Source of the DNA: Ensifer adhaerens
GTDB lineage: Bacteria; Pseudomonadota; Alphaproteobacteria; Rhizobiales; Rhizobiaceae
Length of the DNA stretch: 64,000 bases
Reading direction: 5' to 3'
Assembly (NCBI RefSeq): GCF_001270265.1
Contig: NZ_LGAP01000009.1
Span: 62,001 to 126,000 of the forward strand
Shown one piece after another: positions 37,708 through 45,514 of this stretch. The position numbers and the translations under genes were made by a program. Every line of letters starts with the position of its first letter. Position 1 is the stretch's first letter. The notes beneath the pieces were generated by a model that saw only the letters and a program-made list of their open reading frames with translations, did no database searches and was not told the DNA's origin.

Positions 37708-38265
37708 TTGACGATTGCAGTCTCACCGCAGGCCTTGCCGGCGCTCGTCTTGAACGCTGACTATCGGCCGCTGAGTTATTACCCCTTGTCGCTCTGGTCC
37801 TGGCAGGACGCGATCAAGGCCGTCTTCCTTGACCGTGTGATTATCCTTGCAGAATACGAGCACTCGGTCTCCTCACCCAGCTTCTCGATGCGGTTGCCGA
37901 GCGTTGTTTGCCTGAAAAGCTACGTGCAGCCGTCGCGGCATCCGGCGTTCACCCGGTTCAACGTCTTCCTGCGCGACAAGTTCGAATGCCAGTATTGCGG
38001 CACGCCCGACGATCTGACCTTCGACCATGTCGTGCCTCGGGCCCATGGCGGCCAGACGACCTGGGAAAACGTCGTTGCGGCCTGCTCGCCCTGCAATTTG
38101 CGCAAGGGCAGCAAGCTGCCGAAGCAGGCCGGCATGTTCCCGCACCAGAGGCCCTATCAGCCGACGGTGCAGGATCTGCACAACAATGGCCGGCTTTTCC
38201 CGCCGAACCATCTGCATGAAAGCTGGATGGACTATCTCTACTGGGATGTCGAACTGCAGCCCTGA
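37708..38265 (+). CDS. HNH endonuclease family protein
   Basis: The 185 aa product starts at a TTG (37708) with AGGAG 8 bases upstream, giving LNADYRPLSYYPLSLWSWQD near the start. The zinc/HNH core is CQYCGTPDDLTFDHVVPRAHGGQTTWENVVAACSPC, written here as CQYC, DHVVPRAHGG and ACSPCN. This conserved alphaproteobacterial family is chromosomally encoded and not phage-linked; its DNA target is unknown. The last 40 residues (FPPNHLHESWMDYLYWDVEL) are typical of the family. Confidence 0.9.
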   Translation: MTIAVSPQALPALVLNADYRPLSYYPLSLWSWQDAIKAVFLDRVIILAEYEHSVSSPSFSMRLPSVVCLKSYVQPSRHPAFTRFNVFLRDKFECQYCGTPDDLTFDHVVPRAHGGQTTWENVVAACSPCNLRKGSKLPKQAGMFPHQRPYQPTVQDLHNNGRLFPPNHLHESWMDYLYWDVELQP

Positions 38266-38383
38266 GGCATCTCGGCCATCACTTTGTGGACGACGGCAGG
38301 CCGAGAGCGGAGCTATGGCGTAGGCCGCCTAGCTCATTGTCACGCGGCCATCTCCTGAAGGCAGGCCGTTTCAGTCTCGGGGA

Positions 38384-38893
38384 TCAGGCCTTCGCAGCGC
38401 CGCGCAAGGCGATCGCTGCAAAGATCAGGCTGGCAATCACATTCCAACCGGCAAAGGACAGGCCGAGCACGCGAAGCGCCGCCTCAGAGCAGGACGGGGC
38501 GTGCTTGGAATCGAGATCGCCCAGGAGGTCGCCGACATTCGACGATACGCCCTGCGCCGTCGTCGCGCAGGTCGACGGACCTTCCCAGAAGCCCCATTCG
38601 GCGCCTGAGTGATAGACGCCCATGCCCGCACCGACGAGCATCAGGATGCCGATCGCCAGAAGCAGGGTGCGCGTCGTCCAGGCCGGCAGCCTCAAGGCAC
38701 TGGTGATAACAGCCAGAATGCCGAGCGGGATGCCGTAGTAATAGGGATCGCGCTGCAGCAGGCAAAGCGCGCGGGGGATGTCCCCGCCGAGGTGTTCGAA
38801 ACCGAGCGCGCCGCCAACGGTCGCCGCCATGCCGAGCGTCACGAGAACGGCGATGAGCAACTGATGGCGGGAAGCGGTGGAAGCGTCGATCAT
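38384..38893 (-). CDS. DsbB-like disulfide bond formation protein, one CXXC cysteine missing
   Basis: The 169 aa product has four membrane helices and the DsbB signature LCLLQRDPYYYGIPLGIL. The first periplasmic cysteine pair, normally CxxC, reads R41-A-L-C44: codon 41 is CGC (38771-38773) where one transition would give TGC. The second pair (C109 in GPSTC, C135 in HAPSC) is intact. DsbB re-oxidises DsbA using quinone; without the first Cys of the quinone-reactive pair the usual mechanism should be impaired. A sequencing error or a specialised variant are the alternatives. Confidence 0.85.
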   Translation of the reverse strand: MIDASTASRHQLLIAVLVTLGMAATVGGALGFEHLGGDIPRALCLLQRDPYYYGIPLGILAVITSALRLPAWTTRTLLLAIGILMLVGAGMGVYHSGAEWGFWEGPSTCATTAQGVSSNVGDLLGDLDSKHAPSCSEAALRVLGLSFAGWNVIASLIFAAIALRGAAKA

Positions 38894-39056
38894 GCGTACC
38901 TCACGCTGGAAAACATTCCGGATTTTCGTCCGGCTATGCTGCATTGCAACTGAATAATGGCGTTCTTTAGGTGCGATAGGGCGCGCTGTAAATCGCCTCC
39001 CATGCGTCACGTTTGCACGCTTTCGTGATTGTCGCCGCGCAAGTTGAAAATGATGG

Positions 39057-39086
39057 TTGACCGCGGCAAAAACCTTCGTGTAAATC
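39057..39086 (+). promoter_or_regulatory. Promoter of tRNA-Leu
   Basis: TTGACC (39057-39062) and TAAATC (39081-39086) are separated by 18 bases. This places the start near 39093, about 20 bases before the tRNA. Confidence 0.55.
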
Positions 39087-39113
39087 CCAGCCGCTGATAT
39101 CTTATATCCCTGA

Positions 39114-39198
39114 GCCCCATTGGCGGAATTGGTAGACGCGCTCGACTCAAAATCGAGTTCCGAAAGGAGTGCTGGTTCGACCCCGGCATGGGGCACCA
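39114..39198 (+). tRNA. tRNA-Leu (CAA)
   Basis: The acceptor stem is GCCCCAT/ATGGGGC, and the CCA is encoded at 39196-39198. The D-loop region is GGCGGAATTGGTAGACGC, the anticodon stem CTCGA/TCGAG has loop CTCAAAA (anticodon CAA), and a long class II variable arm precedes GGTTCGACCCC. It reads UUG. The 3' end is the probable attachment site of the prophage, whose integrase gene ends 91 bases downstream. Confidence 0.96.
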
Positions 39199-39288
39199 CT
39201 CTTAAAAACCAGCGCTGTTTTTATTGAGCTTTTTCGCTGTTTTTGCCCCACATTTTAACACCACCAAATGTGTGGGACAAAAAGCGAC

Positions 39289-40380
39289 CTACTTTTGTTC
39301 CGGGACCAGCTTGTGCATTGCCCCTGCGGCCATCTGTTTGCGGCGCGCTTTCTTGGTGTAGGTCGTCGTCTGGTTCTTCGTCGTCCACCCGAAAATTGCC
39401 ATCAGTTCTTCATCCGTCGCGCCGTTCTCGGCGGCGATCGTGGCGCCGGCTTTGCGCAACCCATGAGTGGTGCAGTGGAACAATCCGGCCTGGTCGCACC
39501 AGTCCCGCATCTTGTTGCCTAGACCGTTCGTGGTGAATGGTTTGCCGAACTCGGTGACGAGGAAGGTCAGGTTTCCGGTCGGGCATTCGTCGATCGTCTT
39601 TTGCAGTTCCGGCAGCACCGGAATGTCCACGATGACGCCGCTCGACTTACGCGTTTTCTCCGGCCGGATGGTCAATTGACCGTTGCGAATGTGCTGGAGG
39701 CCGACGATGGAGAGACTATCGAGACGCAGGCCGGTGTAGAGCGCCAGGTGCAGCATAAGACGCGCCTTTGTGCCGGCGACGTGCTTGGCCTCGTACTGGC
39801 GCACTTCCTCAACGGTCCAGGTGTGGAAACCGTCGCCGGAATGCAGCGGTTTGATCTTCGCGGCCGGGTTCATCTGCGCGAGGTCGCTTTCGACGGCCCA
39901 TGCGAAAAAGGCCGATATCGCCTTCTTCACGTCATTGCGAGAGCCTGGCTTGTCTCGGATCGCATCGCGGATCTCGACGACGTGCCGCTTGCGCATGTCA
40001 GCATAGGGTAGGTCGCCGCAACGAGCTGTGCCGAACTTGTAATCACAGACCTCTTCGAGGATCGTCGCGCGACGAGCCATGACGCCGGCGCTGACGGTCG
40101 CGCGACGCTTGTACTCCGCATAGAGCCAATCGACGGTGCCTTCGGCGGGATCTCTTTTCAGCGTCACCACGGCAGGCGGTGGCTCTGCGCCTTCGGGCAC
40201 GTAAGGTATACCAAGGCGGGCGCACGCAACTTCCTTGTCGAATGCATCGGTTCCCGGCGTCTCTCTCAGGCGCACCTTCTTGCGGCCGGGCGCGCGAAAG
40301 TAATACCGCGCCTCCCTGGTGCGGAAGTCGCGGTCTAGGCTCACGCCCTTCTGCAGTTTGTCGTCAACCCTTTTTGGCAT
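39289..40380 (-). CDS. int: Tyrosine recombinase (prophage integrase)
   Basis: The 363 aa product starts MPKRVDDKLQKGVSLDRDFR. An N-terminal SAM-like core-binding domain covers about residues 90-190 (TVDWLYAEYKRRATVSAG). The catalytic domain follows with Arg in LALYTGLRLDSL, HGLRKAG (HxxR) and the nucleophile Tyr in TTTYTKKA. It integrates the prophage into the adjacent tRNA-Leu. Its start overlaps the excisionase-like gene, so it is the last gene of the leftward operon. Longer in-frame starts lie inside the neighbour. Confidence 0.94.
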   Translation of the reverse strand: MPKRVDDKLQKGVSLDRDFRTREARYYFRAPGRKKVRLRETPGTDAFDKEVACARLGIPYVPEGAEPPPAVVTLKRDPAEGTVDWLYAEYKRRATVSAGVMARRATILEEVCDYKFGTARCGDLPYADMRKRHVVEIRDAIRDKPGSRNDVKKAISAFFAWAVESDLAQMNPAAKIKPLHSGDGFHTWTVEEVRQYEAKHVAGTKARLMLHLALYTGLRLDSLSIVGLQHIRNGQLTIRPEKTRKSSGVIVDIPVLPELQKTIDECPTGNLTFLVTEFGKPFTTNGLGNKMRDWCDQAGLFHCTTHGLRKAGATIAAENGATDEELMAIFGWTTKNQTTTYTKKARRKQMAAGAMHKLVPEQK

Positions 40381-40672
40381 TGTCGAACGCATTTCCTTGT
40401 GGCCGCTGCTCGTCCGGATATCGGTGCATGCCAGCCTTGTGGGGGAGCGCTCGGAAGCTCGCCCAAAGCTCGTCGACATCCCAGATGTTTCGCCCGCCGA
40501 GCACTCTCGGTTGTGGCATGGTGCCAACTTCAACGGCGCTGTCAAACAGGGATGCGCTAATGCTCAGCAAAGCGGCAGCTTGCTCGCGGGAAACGCCGAA
40601 GGGCGGGAGGCTTGGCGGAAGCATGGTTGAACGGCGAGCGCGCGTGTCGACCATGGTCATTTCCCTGCTCAT
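40364..40672 (-). CDS. Excisionase-like DNA-binding protein
   Basis: The 102 aa product starts MSREMTMVDTRARRSTMLPP. A winged-helix/MerR-like segment, FGVSREQAAALLSISASLFD followed by PQPRVLGGRNIWDVDELWAS, resembles AlpA/excisionase-type helix-turn-helix proteins that sit next to integrases. It probably directs excision or regulates int. Start and stop overlap the flanking genes: ATGA with the HNH gene, and 17 bases with int. The precise role is inferred from position. Confidence 0.7.
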   Translation of the reverse strand: MSREMTMVDTRARRSTMLPPSLPPFGVSREQAAALLSISASLFDSAVEVGTMPQPRVLGGRNIWDVDELWASFRALPHKAGMHRYPDEQRPQGNAFDNAKKG

Positions 40673-41040
40673 TGAGAGATCTCCTCGCATTCGAGTGTCG
40701 GCCTGCCGTTGTGGCCACGCATATCTCGCTGGGCTTTCGCCCGCCGCTTCTGGTTCTGGAGATGCGTCACTAGCTCTGTGTGCTTCGGATCTGGGTTGAC
40801 GCAGAGCCGGTTTCGGCACTTGTGGTCGAGCTGCTTTTTGCCGGGGATGTAGCCGTGTACGTTAGTCCACATGACCAGATGCACGGCGACCGTCTGTCCA
40901 CCGAGCGACATGCGCGGATAGTCCTTGCCTCGGCCGGTCTTTCCTGATGTCGGGCCTTGCCAGATCCAGCAGCCGGTAACGGGGTCGACAAAGACCCTCG
41001 CCATGATCTTTTCGAAGATTTCGAGACGCCGGCCGTTCAT
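40669..41040 (-). CDS. HNH endonuclease, phage/homing type
   Basis: The 123 aa product has GCWIWQGPTSGKTGRGKDYP (substrate-contact region common to phage HNH proteins) and the HNH core in KQLDHKCRNRLCVNPDPKH, with Cys and His ligands. Such proteins may be free-standing homing endonucleases or assist packaging. Here it lies in the early leftward operon, far from terminase, so homing or a DNA-processing role is likelier. It overlaps both neighbours by four bases. Confidence 0.85.
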   Translation of the reverse strand: MNGRRLEIFEKIMARVFVDPVTGCWIWQGPTSGKTGRGKDYPRMSLGGQTVAVHLVMWTNVHGYIPGKKQLDHKCRNRLCVNPDPKHTELVTHLQNQKRRAKAQRDMRGHNGRPTLECEEISQ

Positions 41041-41567
41041 CCGTTCCGTCTCCAGGCGTCGAACTCGTCGCGGAGATCGCGCCAGCGTGCAGCGGCGGCC
41101 GCATCTTCGTTTAGCTTGCTGCGCGATGATACCTTAAGCAGCGAGCGAACGCGGGTGTTCACGCGCTCGTCGGTTAGCGGGCGCTCCAAGCCGTGGCGCT
41201 CCTCGAGGAATTTCTTGAAGGCCGGTTCCTTGCATTTCATCGCACACTCGGCGGCGTAGTTCTTCGGGTCGTTTTGGTGAGACCGCAGTCGTAAAAGCTC
41301 TCGCTCGGCGGCGCGGAGCCGAGTGGCGAGTTTTCCATACAGCTCGATCGTCCAGCGAAGATCCTCCGGCGCCCTTAGCGCCAGCTCCGTGTCGTCGAGG
41401 TTGGCGGCCTTCGGGATGATTGCAATCGTCTCCTGACCGTTGTTCCCGGCAAGCAGGTGTGTCCCTTCCGCGTCGGCGCTGATGCTCCATTCTTTTGACG
41501 CCTGTGACAGTCGGTTGCGGATAGCGTCGAGGCGGCGCTGGCTGGGGCTCGGCTGCGGCTCGGTCAT
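41037..41567 (-). CDS. Hypothetical prophage protein
   Basis: The 176 aa product starts MTEPQPSPSQRRLDAIRNRL. A central LRWTIELYGKLATRLRAAERELLRLR segment is probably coiled coil, and NDPKNYAAECAMKCKEPAFKKFLEERHG contains two cysteines. The C-terminal RVNTRVRSLLKVSSRSKLNE is basic. The middle of the frame resembles uncharacterised phage proteins of early regions. I recognise no catalytic motif. It overlaps both neighbours (ATGA), so it belongs to one polycistronic unit. Confidence 0.7.
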   Translation of the reverse strand: MTEPQPSPSQRRLDAIRNRLSQASKEWSISADAEGTHLLAGNNGQETIAIIPKAANLDDTELALRAPEDLRWTIELYGKLATRLRAAERELLRLRSHQNDPKNYAAECAMKCKEPAFKKFLEERHGLERPLTDERVNTRVRSLLKVSSRSKLNEDAAAAARWRDLRDEFDAWRRNG

Positions 41568-41809
41568 TGGCGGTAACCTCCGATGATCGGCAACTGGTGC
41601 GCCAACCCGGACTCGACCGTTTCCTCCAGCGCGTCACCGAACTGTCGTGCCGCCACCATAGCTTCTTCGCGGTTAGGGGCGCCTTCCACGATCGCCATCG
41701 CAATCGCGCTGATCGCGGCAACGAAAGCGTCGTGGAACTCTTCGCCGTCGATGACCTCGGCGATATCGTGGGCGAGCTGCACTTGGGTGTGCGTCAGGGC
41801 GGTGCTCAC
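41564..41809 (-). CDS. Hypothetical small prophage protein
   Basis: The product is 81 aa from a GTG start (41807-41809) with GGGAGG 5 bases upstream. It is acidic and helical (LAHDIAEVIDGEEFHDAFVA, then REEAMVAARQFGDALEETVE). The start overlaps the preceding stop (GTGA). An ATG at 41839 would add ten residues but has no ribosome-binding site. No family recognised. Confidence 0.65.
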   Translation of the reverse strand: MSTALTHTQVQLAHDIAEVIDGEEFHDAFVAAISAIAMAIVEGAPNREEAMVAARQFGDALEETVESGLAHQLPIIGGYRQ

Positions 41810-42009
41810 AGCAGCCTCCCGCCCGGACGCACCTGGCAATGGTTGCAGACGTGGCGCCAGGCGCCGGCGCGCTTGTCGACCTTCCAGCCGTCGGCACGTG
41901 CCATGGCGATCATTTTAGCGAACTCGGGCTGGTCGTAGGTGTCTCGCCGCTTGGCGGGGCACTCGTCGCATTTCAGGAAGGATTTTCCTGCTTCGATCGC
42001 CACTGTCAT
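41806..42009 (-). CDS. Small zinc-binding-like prophage protein
   Basis: The 67 aa product starts MTVAIEAGKSFLKCDECPAK. Two CxxC pairs, CDEC near residue 14 and CNHC near residue 56, could bind one zinc ion. ADGWKVDKRAGAWRHVCNHC resembles small phage zinc proteins. ATGA overlap with the upstream gene and GTGA overlap with the downstream one. Function unknown. Confidence 0.68.
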   Translation of the reverse strand: MTVAIEAGKSFLKCDECPAKRRDTYDQPEFAKMIAMARADGWKVDKRAGAWRHVCNHCQVRPGGRLL

Positions 42010-42266
42010 GGCTGTTCCTCGATCGTGATCTGACGGATACGGGCGACGATGTCTGCCGCTTCGTCCATGCGCTCGCTGCAAAGGCAATCGAGGTTTCGGA
42101 CCATGAGGCTGCATTCGAGCGTGCCGGTCGCTGGATCGGTGCCGTTGCATTCGCAGGCGATCCCCTTTTCCAGTGTCTGGCTCGCGGTGACGATCGCCAT
42201 GTCACGGGCAAGAAAGAAGCCCTTACGAAACGCGCCCATGCGGCGCTGCTTATCGCGCTTTGTCAT
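42006..42266 (-). CDS. Hypothetical small prophage protein
   Basis: The 86 aa product starts MTKRDKQRRMGAFRKGFFLA. A basic N-terminus is followed by a cysteine-containing middle (GIACECNGTDPATGTLECSL, then LDCLCSERMDEAADIV). It overlaps the DUF5131 gene upstream by four bases and the small zinc protein downstream. No family recognised. Confidence 0.62.
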   Translation of the reverse strand: MTKRDKQRRMGAFRKGFFLARDMAIVTASQTLEKGIACECNGTDPATGTLECSLMVRNLDCLCSERMDEAADIVARIRQITIEEQP

Positions 42267-43297
42267 CGGCGGATCTCCGGAAAGCCGTTGTGCTCGACGC
42301 CGTCGAGAAGGCGGCCAGCAGCTGCCTTGCCGACGTGGCGCATGGCGATCACGTTCCCGGTGTCATCCGGGTACTGCTCAAGCTTCCCGCCCGCATTGGC
42401 TATCAGTTCGCCAATCCGGGCCGTTGCCGGGTTCCAGAACTCAGTGAGTGTGATGCGTTTCGGAGAGAAGGCACCCCACTGCTTGAACAGAAATGGCACG
42501 CCGGCGGCGGCGCATTGATCGCGTAGCTCGCGTGCCCAGTCGGGATGCATCGGCCGAGCTCCGGGGCCGCTTTCGCCGCCCGCAACAAGCCAGTGGATGC
42601 CCTGAAGGATTGGCCCGTTTCTCCACGGGTGTAGCCGACCGGAGGGCATTGCGGCGCTGGTCTTGTAAAAATCCACCTGCCCGAGCAACGGCTCGGCGCT
42701 TATCCAACGGACGGCCGCCGGCGTGTCGAGCAGGATCGGGATGCGTTCATCGGCGCGCTTCTGATCCTCGACCGAGACGCCGAGCCAGACATTCGGAAGA
42801 GGCCTGGCAAGAGCTTCGTGCGCGGTCTCGTAAACCAGATCGGGCCGATCGCCTCCCCAGATCAGCGCGCCGTAACCGGCGATGAAATCCCTGCGCTGCT
42901 CCATGCCGCGAATGTAATCGCGCATCCGCTCGGGCCGCTTCGTCAGCACTTGGAATGTATGCTGGGGCGCCAGCGCCATCACGGCGAACACGTTATCGAT
43001 CCAGAGTTCGTTGACGCCTTCTGCGAACAGATCGCCATGGGCGCAAACGAAGATCATGCGTGGCTTTGTCCAGCGCAGGGGTTGGTCCAGCCACTTCCTG
43101 TTGAACCGGATTTCGCCGGTCCATACCGGGCCGGCCTTGGTGTCCTTCGTCAGCCCCTTGCGGCTCGGGTGGTTCTTAAGCCGCGAGCCGGCGAGCTTCA
43201 TCGCGTAGCAATTCGTGCAGCCGGGCGAGACAATGGCGCACCCGGTGATCGGGTTCCATGTCGCGTCGGTCCATTCGATCTTGGTGCCGTCAGCCAT
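42263..43297 (-). CDS. DUF5131 family phage protein (Gp37/Gp68-like)
   Basis: The 344 aa product starts MADGTKIEWTDATWNPITGC. Three conserved cysteines (GCAIVSPGCTNCYAMKLAG) resemble a metal-cluster site near residues 20-31. MIFVCAHGDLFAEGV, TFQVLTKRPERM, NVWLGVSVEDQKRADERIP and WLVAGGESGPGARPMHPDWA are all signatures of the Gp37/Gp68 family. Its TIM-barrel-like pattern is reminiscent of radical SAM proteins, but no activity is established. It is frequent in phages and mobile islands. Here it is the largest gene of the leftward operon. Confidence 0.88.
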   Translation of the reverse strand: MADGTKIEWTDATWNPITGCAIVSPGCTNCYAMKLAGSRLKNHPSRKGLTKDTKAGPVWTGEIRFNRKWLDQPLRWTKPRMIFVCAHGDLFAEGVNELWIDNVFAVMALAPQHTFQVLTKRPERMRDYIRGMEQRRDFIAGYGALIWGGDRPDLVYETAHEALARPLPNVWLGVSVEDQKRADERIPILLDTPAAVRWISAEPLLGQVDFYKTSAAMPSGRLHPWRNGPILQGIHWLVAGGESGPGARPMHPDWARELRDQCAAAGVPFLFKQWGAFSPKRITLTEFWNPATARIGELIANAGGKLEQYPDDTGNVIAMRHVGKAAAGRLLDGVEHNGFPEIRR

Positions 43298-43532
43298 TGA
43301 GATGGTGCTCCGGACTAAGGCCGGCGTGTTCGTTCACACAGGCGCAGATGAGGAGGGCGAGCGTCTTGACCTGGTCGTCAGGGTGGAAACCGTTGCTGTC
43401 GACGGTGAATACGTCGCGGTCGTCGGCATCGAGCACAACGCCGCAATCGGTTTCGGAAGGGCGGATGGGCAGCTTTACGCCCTGGTCGAGGAACGCCGCG
43501 CGAACGGCTATGGGGCTTGGTGCGACAATCAC
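43290..43532 (-). CDS. Hypothetical small prophage protein
   Basis: The 80 aa product starts MIVAPSPIAVRAAFLDQGVK. ETDCGVVLDADDRDVFTVDS and DDQVKTLALLICACVNEHAG resemble small phage proteins encoded next to DUF5131 genes. It overlaps both neighbours: ATGA with the HD-like gene, 8 bases with DUF5131. No catalytic motif seen. Confidence 0.65.
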   Translation of the reverse strand: MIVAPSPIAVRAAFLDQGVKLPIRPSETDCGVVLDADDRDVFTVDSNGFHPDDQVKTLALLICACVNEHAGLSPEHHLNG

Positions 43533-44131
43533 TTGGACTCCTCCAGCTCACGCGCTCGGCGCAGCCACGTCTCGGCCGCGACGTTCGGTGTCCACGGCAG
43601 GATCTCGAAGTCATAGGGCAGGGCCAGGTCTTCGACCGTCCAGCGTTCGCCGTTCCATGGCAGCAGGTCGCGGCGCTCGGTCGCGAGCATGCGAATGTCG
43701 GCGTGCTTGATTGCGACGGGGTCGGTGATCTCGATACCGAAACGAGCGAGGATAGCCGCCTCGCTTCGCTTCTCGTCGGCCTTGAACGATGGGTTCTTGG
43801 ATTTGAGCGGGCCCGTCATGTCGCCGCAAACGGCTTCGCCAGCCTCATGCCAGAGTGCGGCACGGGCCAAATGGGGCTCGACAGCGTGGCTCATGAGAAC
43901 GCAATGCTGAGCGACCGTATACATGGCGCGCTCGCCGAGCAGGCGGCTAACGCACTGGCCGGCGAACCGGCCTTCGTAACCGAGCCCATAGGCGACGTCT
44001 TCCAAGGTAATCAGGCTGTCCTCAGGGGCGTCGAAGTCGAAATAGGTGCCGGATCCGAGCAGGATGGTCGGACCGATGGCACGGCGGATCGTGCTTTCGC
44101 GCATGGCGTCGATGGTGGCGAGGTCAATCAT
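43529..44131 (-). CDS. HD-type phosphohydrolase-like phage protein
   Basis: The 200 aa product has MYTVAQHCVLMSHAVEP and ALWHEAGEAVCGDMTGPLKS, the layout of phage and bacterial HD-domain nucleotidases (YfbR-like). The normal His-Asp dyad is here His94-Glu95, while the other metal ligands (His76, Asp104) seem present. If active it would dephosphorylate deoxynucleotides; the substitution makes this uncertain. It starts at 44131, overlapping the preceding gene by 8 bases. Confidence 0.78.
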   Translation of the reverse strand: MIDLATIDAMRESTIRRAIGPTILLGSGTYFDFDAPEDSLITLEDVAYGLGYEGRFAGQCVSRLLGERAMYTVAQHCVLMSHAVEPHLARAALWHEAGEAVCGDMTGPLKSKNPSFKADEKRSEAAILARFGIEITDPVAIKHADIRMLATERRDLLPWNGERWTVEDLALPYDFEILPWTPNVAAETWLRRARELEESK

Positions 44132-44294
44132 CGGCCTTCTCCCTGATGAGTTTGACTTTGCGGATGGCGCCGGGCGAAACGCGGCGGCGCTCCTCGGCGA
44201 TGCCGCGCGCGGCCTTGGCGTCGGTGGCGTCGATATCGATCGGCGCAAGTTCAGGATCTTGGAAGTGGATGCGGAAGGGGTGGAGGTCAGCCAT
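44124..44294 (-). CDS. Hypothetical 56 aa prophage protein
   Basis: The product starts MADLHPFRIHFQDPELAPID and continues TDAKAARGIAEERRRVSPGA, with a basic C-terminus (IRKVKLIREKADD). It overlaps both neighbours by 8 bases, so translational coupling supports it as a real gene. No family recognised. Confidence 0.6.
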   Translation of the reverse strand: MADLHPFRIHFQDPELAPIDIDATDAKAARGIAEERRRVSPGAIRKVKLIREKADD

Positions 44295-44910
44295 TGGTGC
44301 TGCCCTCCGCGGTGCTTTCGGTTTCCGCAAAGCGGAACGTCGAAGCCGGACCGGCCGTCGGCTCCCCAGTCTCAAGGTCGACGACTGGGGAGCCTTCCAG
44401 GCACGCTGCATGACATGTGCCCTCGGTGATATCCGCCGCGCACAGGTCGTCATCCTTGAATGGCTCGGCGCAGATGGGGCATCTACTCGTGCTCTGGGCG
44501 CCATCACCCTCTTCGCGCTGGTGGATCATCATCGACAGATTGGCGATATCAACAGGGTCCAACACAGCACGTGCGTGGAATTGGTCGTCAAGTAACTGGT
44601 GAAGATAGTCGATATGGCACTGTTCTGGATCGTCCCACCCGCCACGGCCTTCAGCACGCTTTTTGGCTAGTTTGGCCTTCATAGCGGCGGCAAAACGGTC
44701 GACTGCGATATCGTCCAGATGCGCCAGCTTGCCTGATTCAGCGGAGCGGGAGGAGAGGGCGGCTTCAACTCGGCGCGCAAGCTGGTCGAGCGCGTTAAGC
44801 CCTTCGGCTCTCGGATCGAACGATAGCCGGATCTCGTCATTGTTGATGGAATGCGGGCAAGAGGTGATTGCTTCCATTAGATCTTGGTTTTGGCGGGGCG
44901 GCCTCTTCAT
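44287..44910 (-). CDS. Hypothetical prophage protein with zinc-ribbon-like cysteines
   Basis: The product is 207 aa from the ATG at 44908-44910. Its N-terminal half is helical (NALDQLARRVEAALSSRSAE). RFAAAMKAKLAKKRAEGRGG, then WDDPEQCHIDYLHQLLDDQF is a segment typical of uncharacterised phage early proteins. Near residue 150 CPICAEPFKDDD and CHAAC could form a zinc site. It overlaps the upstream gene (ATGA) and the downstream one by 8 bases. Confidence 0.7.
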   Translation of the reverse strand: MKRPPRQNQDLMEAITSCPHSINNDEIRLSFDPRAEGLNALDQLARRVEAALSSRSAESGKLAHLDDIAVDRFAAAMKAKLAKKRAEGRGGWDDPEQCHIDYLHQLLDDQFHARAVLDPVDIANLSMMIHQREEGDGAQSTSRCPICAEPFKDDDLCAADITEGTCHAACLEGSPVVDLETGEPTAGPASTFRFAETESTAEGSTNG

Positions 44911-45239
44911 GCCGCGACCCTCCAATCAGCGTCCTTCCGGCCGTCCTCGATCGCCTTCACATGCATCGAGATCCGGGGCAGCGACACATGCATGACGTGG
45001 TAGGCGCTGCGTTCGAAGCTGCGGACGGTGTGGATGATTTTGCGGGTATCGGGCGCCGGCGCGCGGCGCTGGCTGTCTTCCCACTTGTGCAGGCGCAGGC
45101 GCAGGTAGCGCATCATGCTGGGCAGCGGCACGCAGAAGCGGATTGCCAGCTCGCGGGCGGTAGCGCCCTGTTCCCAGAGGGCGTGCACGACGGGCTCGGC
45201 CGGGACCGTGCCATAGAGGGGGTAAGCCGCGTGGCCCAT
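44907..45239 (-). CDS. Hypothetical prophage protein, possible helix-turn-helix
   Basis: The 110 aa product starts MGHAAYPLYGTVPAEPVVHA. ALWEQGATARELAIRFCVPL followed by MMRYLRLRLHKWEDSQRRAP looks like a helix-turn-helix with a basic extension (residues about 20-60). A second basic region lies at the C-terminus. DNA binding is a guess from this pattern. Its ATG overlaps the preceding TAA by one base. Confidence 0.6.
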   Translation of the reverse strand: MGHAAYPLYGTVPAEPVVHALWEQGATARELAIRFCVPLPSMMRYLRLRLHKWEDSQRRAPAPDTRKIIHTVRSFERSAYHVMHVSLPRISMHVKAIEDGRKDADWRVAA

Positions 45240-45514
45240 TACTTGCTCCTGTTCTGCGCGGCTCTGGCGCGCTCGGGGACGGTGAAAAGGTCGAAGTAGA
45301 GATCCTGCAGGTGCGCTCGATCGATGCCGTGGCGCTCTGCGATTTCGAGGTGCGTGCGGTGCGGGTGCACCAGGCAGTCGACGAGGGCGAGTTGCTCGGG
45401 CTTCGTCAGCTTGACGCCCATCATCTGGCGCAGGACGAAAGCAGCGCTCGACGAAGGCAGGGCGCGCGGCATGGGTGCCGCCGGGGTGGGGAAGCGGAGA
45501 ACTGTCGCAGTCAT
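45239..45514 (-). CDS. Hypothetical prophage protein, helix-turn-helix-like
   Basis: The 91 aa product starts MTATVLRFPTPAAPMPRALP. VKLTKPEQLALVDCLVHPHR and THLEIAERHGIDRAHLQDLY form a probable DNA-binding helix-turn-helix at residues 40-80. The start lies in TGATG with the stop of the upstream 57 aa gene, so they are coupled. Likely a small regulator; target unknown. Confidence 0.6.
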   Translation of the reverse strand: MTATVLRFPTPAAPMPRALPSSSAAFVLRQMMGVKLTKPEQLALVDCLVHPHRTHLEIAERHGIDRAHLQDLYFDLFTVPERARAAQNRSK

